Positions 10,294 through 17,279 of a stretch of 64,000 nt of DNA are shown one piece after another. Each line of letters begins with the position of its first letter. Position 1 is the first letter of the stretch. The notes under the pieces were generated by a model. It ran no database searches. It was not told where the DNA came from and saw only the letters and a list, made by a program, of their open reading frames with translations. A program made the position numbers and the translations under genes. The stretch spans positions 124,001 through 188,000 of the forward strand of contig CAKTQV010000004.1 in the NCBI GenBank assembly GCA_934597255.1. The letters are read 5' to 3'. Source of the DNA: an uncultured Oscillospiraceae bacterium (GTDB lineage Bacteria > Bacillota > Clostridia > Oscillospirales > Oscillospiraceae).

Positions 10294-11706
10294 ATGCGGA
10301 ATATGGATATAATACTGACAGGACACGATTACAAATATGCCGTCGAGCAGATGCTGCTGACACTCTATCCGGCGGAGCGGCCGAACTACCCGGCGCGGCC
10401 GTCGGGCGGAAGCTGCGTTTCGCTGACGCTGGCGGACGGAACGGCCCGGTGCGCTCTGACCGTGGGCGGCGGCATTTTTCACGGCGAGGCGGCCGTCGGG
10501 CCTTACGGGTCGGCGCTGGAGCAGAACCGCCAGGAGCAGCGGGCCGTAAAGCTCGCGTTTTACCGCGCGGCGCTCGCCTCGGGGCATGAAAAGCCCGTGT
10601 GGGGCGCGCTGACCGGCGTGAAGCCGGGAAAGCTCATGGCGCGGTATCTGGACGAGGGGAAAACGGCGGAGGATTTCGCCCGCGACTTCGACGTTTCGCC
10701 GGAGCGGGCCGCCATCTGCCGCACGACGGCGCAGGCGGCGCGGCAGGCGAAGCGGTCGCTTGCGCCGGAGGATCTGTGCCTGTACGTCGGCATCCCGTTT
10801 TGCCCCACGCGCTGCGCCTATTGCAGCTTCATCGCCTCGGCGGTCGGGCAGAATCTCAAGCTGATGGAGCCGTATCTGGCGGCGCTGGAAAAGGAGATCG
10901 GCCAGACGGCGATCCGTGTGCGGGAGGCGGGACTGCGCCCGGCGGCGCTGTACATGGGCGGCGGAACGCCCACAACGCTCTCCGCGCCGCAGCTCGACGA
11001 GCTGTGCACGGCGCTGGAGCGCGCGTTCGACCTGTCCGCTCTGCGCGAGTACACGGTGGAGGCCGGGCGGCCCGATACGATCACGGCGGAGAAGCTGCGC
11101 GTGCTGCGCGCGCACGGCGTCACGCGCGTGTCCGTCAATCCCCAGAGCATGTCCGACGAGGTGCTGGAGGCGATCGGCCGCTTCCACACGGCGCAGGATA
11201 TTCTCGACGCGGTGAAGCTTGTGCGGCAGGCGGGGGATTTTGAGCTGAACATGGATCTTATCGCCGGGCTTCCGAAGGACAGTCCAGCCGGTTTTTCCCG
11301 CACGCTGGACGCGGTGCTGGCGCTCGCGCCGGAGAATGTGACGGTGCATACGCTGTCGATCAAGAACGGCTCGTATCTGGCGCAGCGGCCGGAGACGCTG
11401 CCGCCGGCGGCGGAGGTCGCGGCCATGCTGGACGAGGCGGCGGAACGGCTGAGCGCGGCGGGCTACGCGCCGTATTATCTGTACCGGCAGAAATATATGT
11501 CCGGCGGCTTTGAAAATCTCGGCTGGGCGAAGCCGGGCACGGAGAATCTTTACAACATCTGCATGATGGAGGAGCTTTGCGACGTGGTGGCGCTCGGCGC
11601 GGGCGGCTCGAGCAAGTTTCCTGCCCCGGACGGCTCCATCCGCCGCCGCGTGAATCCGAAATATCCCCGGGAATACATGGAAAGGATCGACCAAAATGGC
11701 CTTTGA
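10294..11706 (+). CDS. hemZ: Oxygen-independent coproporphyrinogen dehydrogenase-like radical SAM protein
   Basis: A 470-residue radical-SAM enzyme of the HemZ group. The [4Fe-4S]/SAM motif is GIPFCPTRCAYCSF (CxxxCxxC, about residues 168-181), followed by MGGGTPTTLS (the SAM glycine motif) and the HemN-like RVSVNPQSM and FELNMDLIAGLP. HemZ is found in Bacilli and Clostridia and is related to HemN, which decarboxylates coproporphyrinogen III. No other haem gene is seen here, so the role is uncertain. A TATAAT at 10266-10271 lies upstream. A second ATG at 10303 is an equally possible start. It overlaps the next gene by 11 bases. Confidence 0.9.
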   Translation: MRNMDIILTGHDYKYAVEQMLLTLYPAERPNYPARPSGGSCVSLTLADGTARCALTVGGGIFHGEAAVGPYGSALEQNRQEQRAVKLAFYRAALASGHEKPVWGALTGVKPGKLMARYLDEGKTAEDFARDFDVSPERAAICRTTAQAARQAKRSLAPEDLCLYVGIPFCPTRCAYCSFIASAVGQNLKLMEPYLAALEKEIGQTAIRVREAGLRPAALYMGGGTPTTLSAPQLDELCTALERAFDLSALREYTVEAGRPDTITAEKLRVLRAHGVTRVSVNPQSMSDEVLEAIGRFHTAQDILDAVKLVRQAGDFELNMDLIAGLPKDSPAGFSRTLDAVLALAPENVTVHTLSIKNGSYLAQRPETLPPAAEVAAMLDEAAERLSAAGYAPYYLYRQKYMSGGFENLGWAKPGTENLYNICMMEELCDVVALGAGGSSKFPAPDGSIRRRVNPKYPREYMERIDQNGL

Positions 11707-12634
11707 ACTCAATGCGATCAACGCCGCTGCCAGCGCCGATCCGGCGAAATTCATCGCCGAGTGCGACGCGCTTTACAACGAGCGCATCGCGGACGCCGCG
11801 CAGCGCATCATCGACAATCTGCCCAACAGCCCCATCGTCCTGCTGTCCGGACCGTCCGGCTCCGGCAAGACGACCACGGCCATGCGCATCCGCGACGAGC
11901 TGAAAAGCCGCGGCGTGCAGAGCCACAGCATCGCCATGGACAATTATTTCAAAACCGTCACGCCGACCGGCACGCCGCGCACCGCGTCGGGCGACTACGA
12001 TCTGGAAAGCCCGCTGTGCATGGACATGGAGCTGATGAACGAGCACTTCACGCTGCTGTCGAGGGGCGAGCGCATTTTTGTGCCGAAGTATGAATTCGCG
12101 CGGCATATGCGCGTGATCGAGCCGTCCATGTCGCTGCGGCTCGGAAAAAACGAGGTCGCCATCTTTGAGGGCATCCACGCACTCAACAGCAGCATCACGT
12201 CCGTCCATCCCGAGGCGTTCAAGCTGTATATCTCGGCCCGCAGCAACATCACCGACGGCGGCGGGGAATATGCGTTCAAGGGAACCTGGCTGCGCATGGT
12301 GCGGCGCGTCGTGCGCGACAGCCTGTTCCGCGGCGCGGACCCCATGGAAACGATGGCCATGTGGGCCAACGTGCGCGAGGGGGAGAAGAAGTACATCACG
12401 CCGTTCAAGATGAAGGCCGATCTGCGGCTCGACACGGCGTTTGCCTACGAATGCTGCGTTATGCGTCCGGTGGCGCTGCCGATGTTCGGGCGCGTCCCGG
12501 AGGACATCGAGCGCCGTGCGGAAATATGCTCCGTGGCGCCGGCGCTGGAGCGCTTTGTCCCCATCGACGCAAAGTATCTCGCGCCGAACGCCATGCTGCG
12601 CGAGTTTATCGGCGGCGGCGTCTATACGTATTGA
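11696..12634 (+). CDS. Nucleoside kinase (uridine-kinase family)
   Basis: A 312-residue P-loop kinase. The Walker A motif GPSGSGKTT is at about residues 50-58, followed by the uridine-kinase/phosphoribulokinase features IAMDNYFK (about 82-89), a DLESPLCMD substrate segment and FVPKYEF. The lid and C-terminal part fit clostridial nucleoside kinases, which often carry an N-terminal TGS-like domain; that domain is absent here. The likely reaction is ATP-dependent phosphorylation of uridine/cytidine or a similar nucleoside. It is translationally coupled to hemZ by an 11-base overlap, and a strong terminator follows. Confidence 0.85.
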   Translation: MAFELNAINAAASADPAKFIAECDALYNERIADAAQRIIDNLPNSPIVLLSGPSGSGKTTTAMRIRDELKSRGVQSHSIAMDNYFKTVTPTGTPRTASGDYDLESPLCMDMELMNEHFTLLSRGERIFVPKYEFARHMRVIEPSMSLRLGKNEVAIFEGIHALNSSITSVHPEAFKLYISARSNITDGGGEYAFKGTWLRMVRRVVRDSLFRGADPMETMAMWANVREGEKKYITPFKMKADLRLDTAFAYECCVMRPVALPMFGRVPEDIERRAEICSVAPALERFVPIDAKYLAPNAMLREFIGGGVYTY

Positions 12635-12662
12635 CGGCGTATAAAACCGAATATCGACAAAG

Positions 12663-12692
12663 AAGGCGGCGGGCATGTGCCCGCCGCCTTTT
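12663..12692. terminator. Bidirectional terminator
   Basis: Arms AAGGCGGCGGGCA and TGCCCGCCGCCTT surround a TG loop, then TTTT. It lies between the nucleoside kinase gene and the convergent amidohydrolase gene. Confidence 0.88.
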
Positions 12693-12694
12693 CG

Positions 12695-13954
12695 TCAGCC
12701 GTAAACGATCTCGTTTATATATTTTTGCGCCTTCTCGTAAATTGACTCCGGCGTCTCCGGGAGGAAGAACTCGCCGTTTTCATAAAGAATTTTTCCGGCG
12801 ATCATCGTCATGGAAACGTTGGAGGGGTTTCCGGAATATACGATGTTTTTGACAATGTTATGCATCGGCTGCATGTTCGGACGCGACAGGTCGATGCGGA
12901 TGATATCCGCCTGTTTCCCGGCGCATATCGCGTCGCAGTCGTCCAGACCCATGGCCCGCGCGCCGCCGCTGACGGCGGCGGAGAGCACGGCGGCGGGACT
13001 GCCGGCGGCGGCGTCCGATTCGTCCAGCTTTGCCAGGACGTTTGCCAGATACATTTCGCGGAACATATCGAGCGCGTTGTTGGAGGCGGGGCCGTCCGTG
13101 CCCACGGCCAGCTTCACGCCGTTTTTCAGGAAGCGGCCGAGCGGGGCGATGCCGCTGGCGAGCTTGGCGTTGGAGCAGGGATTCAAAACGGCGTACAGGC
13201 CCCGGCGCGCGAAGATATCAATGTCCTCGTCGGTCATCCAGACGCAGTGGAAGCCGCCGCCGCCGTAGTCAAACAGGCCCAGATCGTCAAACAGCTTCGT
13301 GGGCGTCCGCCCGTGCCGCTCCAGGCAGCCGTCCACCTCGGCGCGGGTCTCGGAGTTGTGGCTGAACACGGGGGCCTTCAGCTCGTGCGCGGCCCTGGAG
13401 ACGAAGCGGAGCATATCGGCGCTCGCGGTGTATTCCGCGTGAAAGCCCATCCGATAGCCGACCATCGGCCCCATGGCCGTGTATTTTTCATAGCTGCGGT
13501 AAATATCGTCCCAGTCGTTGTTGGCCGAGAGCGCGTCGCAGATCACGGCGCGGAAGCCCCATTCCTGCGCGATGGCGGCCAGCTCGTCCGTGTGGTAATA
13601 CATGTCGAAGCAGGCGGTGACGCCGTTTGCCAGGTATTCCAGGAAAGCGACGCGCGCAAAGGCGGCCAGACTGTCCGGCGTGAGCTTTGCCTCGCGCGGG
13701 AACACCTGCCGGAACAGCCAGTCCTGCAGCGGCAGATCGTCCGCCGCCGAGCGCAGAAAGGTCATGCCGGAATGCGTGTGCGCATCCTTGAAGCCGGGCA
13801 TGAGAAGATCGCCGCGCAGATCGATCTGGCGCGAAAAGGCGGGCATATCGTCCCTTTTCGGGCCGACGTAGCGGATCTCGGCGCCGTCTGTCCAGACTTC
13901 GTTTTCGCTCAGGCCGGCCGGCTCGAGCACGCGGCCGTTGTAAAATCGTATCAT
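12695..13954 (-). CDS. Amidohydrolase, MTA/SAH-deaminase-like
   Basis: A 419-residue metal-dependent amidohydrolase of the TrzN/ATZ/MtaD branch. The metal ligands are visible: PGFKDAHTH (HxH, about residues 54-62), GFHAEYT, FSHNSETRAEVD and GTDGPASNN (the metal-binding Asp). This branch includes 5'-methylthioadenosine/S-adenosylhomocysteine deaminases. Its place directly after mtnA and a nucleoside phosphorylase supports MTA deamination to methylthioinosine; other aminopurine or hydrolase substrates are possible. It overlaps the mtnA stop by 4 bases and is the last gene of the operon, ended by the shared terminator. Confidence 0.85.
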   Translation of the reverse strand: MIRFYNGRVLEPAGLSENEVWTDGAEIRYVGPKRDDMPAFSRQIDLRGDLLMPGFKDAHTHSGMTFLRSAADDLPLQDWLFRQVFPREAKLTPDSLAAFARVAFLEYLANGVTACFDMYYHTDELAAIAQEWGFRAVICDALSANNDWDDIYRSYEKYTAMGPMVGYRMGFHAEYTASADMLRFVSRAAHELKAPVFSHNSETRAEVDGCLERHGRTPTKLFDDLGLFDYGGGGFHCVWMTDEDIDIFARRGLYAVLNPCSNAKLASGIAPLGRFLKNGVKLAVGTDGPASNNALDMFREMYLANVLAKLDESDAAAGSPAAVLSAAVSGGARAMGLDDCDAICAGKQADIIRIDLSRPNMQPMHNIVKNIVYSGNPSNVSMTMIAGKILYENGEFFLPETPESIYEKAQKYINEIVYG

Positions 13955-14988
13955 CCGAAAAGCTCCTTCAGTTGAATGTCATAGGGCGGGTACAAAACGC
14001 CCTTTTCCGTCACGACGGCCGTGACGAGCGCGTGATCGGTCACGTCGAAGGCCGGGTTCCAGCACTTCACGCCGGCCGGGGCCATGGGCTTTTCATACCA
14101 CAGGGAGGCGATCTCGCCGCCGTCGCGCTCCTCGATGGGGATGTGCGCGCCGTCGGGACAGGCGAGATCGACGGTCGAGGAGGGGAGCAGCGTGTAAAAC
14201 GGGACGCCGTAGTGCCGGCAGAGGACGGCCAGGGCGGACGTGCCGATCTTGTTGGCAAAATCGCCGTTGGCGGCCATGCGGTCGCAGCCGACCATGACGG
14301 CGCTGATGCGCCCCTGCTTCATGGCCAACGACGCCATGTTGTCGCAGATGAGCGTGCAGTCCACGCCGGCGCTGGCCAGCTCAAAGGCCGTCAGCCGCGC
14401 GCCCTGCAGAAGCGGACGCGTTTCGTCCATGTACGCGCGGATGCTCATGCCGCGCTCCGCCGCCAGCAGCAGCGGGCCGAGCCCGGTGCCGTAGCGGGAG
14501 GTGGCAAGCGGCCCGGCGTTGCAGTGCGTCAGCACCGTGTCCCCCTCGTGAAGCAGGGAAAGCCCGGCCTCGGCGATGGCGGCGCACATGGCGGCGTCCT
14601 CGTCGTATATCGCCTGCGCCTGCTGGCGCAGCAGCGCGGGCAGATCGTCGCTGCCGGCGTGGGCGCGGGCAAAGGCCAGCATACGGTCAAGCTGCTTTTT
14701 CAGATTCACGGCGGTGGGACGGCTTGCATCCAGATAGGCGCAGTCGGCCTCCAGCCGCGCGAGAAACTCCGCGCGCGGATAATCGCGCGAGAGCACGGCG
14801 ACGGAAAACGCCGCAAAGATGCCGATGGCGGGCGCGCCGCGCACCCGCAGGGCGCGGATGGCCTCAAACATTTCCTCGCGTCCGCGCAGCTCGATATAGC
14901 GCAGCTCGCCCGGCAGAAGCGTCTGATCGACGATGCGGACGGCGCTGCCGTCCGGCGTGAGGGATACGTTTACGATCTCGTTTTTCAT
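13951..14988 (-). CDS. mtnA: S-methyl-5-thioribose-1-phosphate isomerase
   Basis: A 345-residue isomerase of the methionine salvage pathway that converts methylthioribose-1-phosphate to methylthioribulose-1-phosphate. Typical family blocks are present: RVRGAPAIGI near residues 47-56, THCNAGPLATSRYGT (the catalytic Cys region) around 155, VGCDRMAANGDFANKIGT with the catalytic Asp near 235, and NPAFDVTD near the C-terminus. The ATG at 14988 overlaps the phosphorylase stop (ATGA), so longer in-frame starts were rejected. The eIF2B-alpha-like fold also occurs in ribose-1,5-bisphosphate isomerases, but the motif set favours MtnA. Confidence 0.93.
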   Translation of the reverse strand: MKNEIVNVSLTPDGSAVRIVDQTLLPGELRYIELRGREEMFEAIRALRVRGAPAIGIFAAFSVAVLSRDYPRAEFLARLEADCAYLDASRPTAVNLKKQLDRMLAFARAHAGSDDLPALLRQQAQAIYDEDAAMCAAIAEAGLSLLHEGDTVLTHCNAGPLATSRYGTGLGPLLLAAERGMSIRAYMDETRPLLQGARLTAFELASAGVDCTLICDNMASLAMKQGRISAVMVGCDRMAANGDFANKIGTSALAVLCRHYGVPFYTLLPSSTVDLACPDGAHIPIEERDGGEIASLWYEKPMAPAGVKCWNPAFDVTDHALVTAVVTEKGVLYPPYDIQLKELFG

Positions 14989-15818
14989 ACCCGGTCCAGC
15001 TCCCCGATCGCGGCGCGCAGCAGCGCCGTCATGTCTTTTTCCATGCGCTGTCCGGCGTCGAAAACCTCCTGATGCGTCAGCGGCGCGGCGGAAAGGCCCG
15101 CGCCCTTGTTGGACAGGCAGCTCAGACCGCACACGCGCATGCCCATGTGCCGCGCGGCGATGGCCTCGCAGGCCGTGGACATGCCGACCGCGCCGCCGCC
15201 GAGCAGACCCAGCATGCGCACCTCGGCGGGCGTTTCAAAGCTTGGGCCGGAAAGCTGGACGTATACGCCCTCGTACAGCGTCTGCCCCAGCTCGGCGGCC
15301 TTCGCCCGCAGGACGGCGGCCATGGCCTCGTCGTAGACCTGCGTCATGTCGGGGAAGCGCGCGCCGAGCTCGTCGATGTTTTCGCCGCGCAGCGGGTTGG
15401 GCACGCCGAGCAGGATATGGTCGCGGATGAGCATCATCGACGGCGTTTCCATCGTGGGGTCGAGACTGCCGGCGGCGTTCGTGACGATGAGCCGCTGCGC
15501 ACCGAGAAGGCCCATGATCCGCGTGGGCAGGACCACGTCGCGGATGTCGAAGCCCTCGTAATAGTGAACGCGCCCCTGCATGCAGACCAGGGGCACGTTT
15601 TCCAGATAGCCGAACAGGAGCTTTCCCGCGTGGCCGGCGACGGAGGAAACGGGAAAGCCGCCGATCTCGCCGTAGGGCAGCTCCGCGCACAGCTGCATCT
15701 GCCGGCCCAGCCGGCCAAGCCCCGAGCCGAGGATCAGCGCCATGCGCGGCTGGAAGCCGCCGGACTTTTCAAAAACCTCGTCCCGGCAGCGCAGCAGCTT
15801 TTCGTAGTATTCGCTCAT
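14985..15818 (-). CDS. Purine nucleoside phosphorylase (trimeric type)
   Basis: A 277-residue phosphorylase of the PNP/MTAP family. It shows the phosphate-binding LGSGLG and GRVHYYEG, then TNAAGSLDP, GVYVQLSGPSFETPAE, and MSTACEAIAARHMGM near the active site. A conserved Asn follows in SCLSNKGAG, as in inosine/guanosine phosphorylases rather than adenosine-specific MTAPs. It may act on inosine, guanosine or methylthioinosine. A TTG six bases upstream (15824) is in frame, but GGAGGG is ideally placed for the ATG at 15818. It follows the XpaC-like gene without a gap and is coupled to mtnA. Confidence 0.92.
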   Translation of the reverse strand: MSEYYEKLLRCRDEVFEKSGGFQPRMALILGSGLGRLGRQMQLCAELPYGEIGGFPVSSVAGHAGKLLFGYLENVPLVCMQGRVHYYEGFDIRDVVLPTRIMGLLGAQRLIVTNAAGSLDPTMETPSMMLIRDHILLGVPNPLRGENIDELGARFPDMTQVYDEAMAAVLRAKAAELGQTLYEGVYVQLSGPSFETPAEVRMLGLLGGGAVGMSTACEAIAARHMGMRVCGLSCLSNKGAGLSAAPLTHQEVFDAGQRMEKDMTALLRAAIGELDRV

Positions 15819-15820
15819 AC

Positions 15821-17143
15821 TCAATGCCCTCCCATCGTCTGCCCGGCCGCCTCGCCCGGCTCCGGCGTGTTCCGGAAGGGGCTGGCGGTATCGGCCAGTC
15901 CGTCCGATCGAAGCATCTGCTCGATCACGCGCACGTCGCCGGCGATGTCGATGGCCTCGGCGCGGTACAGCGTGTCGAGCTGCTTTTCATAGCCGTCCAC
16001 AAGCGTGTCCGCGATGCCCTCGATATCGGCCTTGGCCTTGGCCATGTTCTCGCCCGTCACGCCCTGCTCCTCGATGCGCGCGTAGGAGTTGAGAAGCTTG
16101 AGCGTCGTGGGCAGGTAGTAGTTCATAAAGCGGGTGATCTGGGATTTCTTTTCCGGGTGCTCCTCGACCTCCTTGAAGATGGCGGCCGTGAGCGTCTGCA
16201 TCCGGCGTATCTTCTCGCTCATGGCCTCGTCGTCGATATCCTCGTCGGCCTGCCGTATCGCGGCGATGATGCGCTCGTATTCGCTTTGCTGCGCCTCCTG
16301 CTCGCGCTGGGCGCGGGTCTTTTTGGCCTCGTCCTCGCGGCGGTAAACGTCGCGCATATCCTCCGGGTCGATCACGAGAAGGCCGCGCTGGTGGTCGATG
16401 TAGGCCTTCGGGCCGTAATAGCCGCGGTCGATCATTTCCGTGAGCTGGCGGTCAAGCTCGTTCGACTTCATGCCGAGCGTCGCGGCGAGCTGGCCGATGT
16501 TCACAAGCCCCTCCGTGCCCGACACGGTGACGCAGCGGGCAAAGGCCCGGGCCTTGCGGCGGTTCGTCAGCGATTTGAGCAGCATGGCGCCGCCGCCGAG
16601 CGCGACGCACAGCGCCGTGATGAGCGTCCAGACCGCGCCGGAGGAGCCGATGGCGGCGATCACGCCGAAGGCCACCAGGATCCAGCCGAACACGTTGAGC
16701 GCGCTGCTGCCGGCGTCCGCCGGCCTGTAACGGCGCACGTCCCCGCCCGCCGGGGCGTCTGCCGCCGGCTCCGGGCGCGAAGCGGCGCCGGGCTGGGAGC
16801 CGGGCGAGGTATAAACGCGCGACGAGGCGGTCTGTCCCCCGGCGCGGCTGCCGCGCTGGCTGGCGTAATGGCTGGAATAGCTTGCCTGCCTGGTCCCGCG
16901 GCCGGAAAAGAGCTTTTTGAAAATGTCCGTTCCGAGCGCGTGCGAGACCGTCAGAAGCAGGCCCAGCGGCGGGAAGACGAACAGCATGACCACGTCGAAT
17001 ATCCACGAGCCGAGATCGCTGCTCCCGCGCCGGTCGGAGGACGGCTGCGGGCGCGGCGGCGTGTCCGGACCGGGGCCCGGACGCTGCTGGTTCGTGTAGC
17101 TGTAGTGGTAGCTGTATGGATCGTTGTTGTTCTTATCATTCAT
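15821..17143 (-). CDS. XpaC-like membrane protein
   Basis: A 440-residue protein. The N-terminal 45 residues are Asn/Tyr/Pro-rich and probably disordered; a hydrophobic segment follows (about 47-68), then a second Pro/Ser-rich linker, two further membrane segments (about 150-190), and a soluble, charged helical C-terminal half. The post-membrane part resembles the XpaC family (5-bromo-4-chloroindolyl phosphate hydrolysis protein), whose real function is unknown; it includes a small winged-helix-like stretch (NIGQLAATLGMKSNELDRQ). In other genomes XpaC often pairs with TelA, which is not seen here. The ATG follows AGGAG by a few bases. It may be co-transcribed with the phosphorylase-mtnA-amidohydrolase genes. 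Confidence 0.75.
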   Translation of the reverse strand: MNDKNNNDPYSYHYSYTNQQRPGPGPDTPPRPQPSSDRRGSSDLGSWIFDVVMLFVFPPLGLLLTVSHALGTDIFKKLFSGRGTRQASYSSHYASQRGSRAGGQTASSRVYTSPGSQPGAASRPEPAADAPAGGDVRRYRPADAGSSALNVFGWILVAFGVIAAIGSSGAVWTLITALCVALGGGAMLLKSLTNRRKARAFARCVTVSGTEGLVNIGQLAATLGMKSNELDRQLTEMIDRGYYGPKAYIDHQRGLLVIDPEDMRDVYRREDEAKKTRAQREQEAQQSEYERIIAAIRQADEDIDDEAMSEKIRRMQTLTAAIFKEVEEHPEKKSQITRFMNYYLPTTLKLLNSYARIEEQGVTGENMAKAKADIEGIADTLVDGYEKQLDTLYRAEAIDIAGDVRVIEQMLRSDGLADTASPFRNTPEPGEAAGQTMGGH

Positions 17144-17244
17144 AGCTCCTTCATCATAACATAAAGCCCTTCAAAGGAAAAGCGCTTATTTGCAGGATTT
17201 TTGCCCGGCCGGCGCGTCCGGGAGCGAAAAAAGGAAAAGAAAAT

Positions 17245-17273
17245 TTGCGCCGGGGAGAAGAAGGCGCTATAAT
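17245..17273 (+). promoter_or_regulatory. Promoter of the helicase gene, placing +1 at or near its ATG
   Basis: TTGCGC (17245-17250) and a perfect TATAAT (17268-17273) are 17 bp apart. The ATG at 17280 lies 7 bases past the -10 box, where transcription normally starts, and no ribosome site lies between. The transcript may therefore be leaderless. Confidence 0.6.
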
Positions 17274-17279
17274 AGCAGC

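Noticed and set aside
15818..15824. TTG at 15824 as the phosphorylase start
   Set aside because: It is only about 2 bases from the GGAGGG site; the ATG at 15818 has normal spacing.
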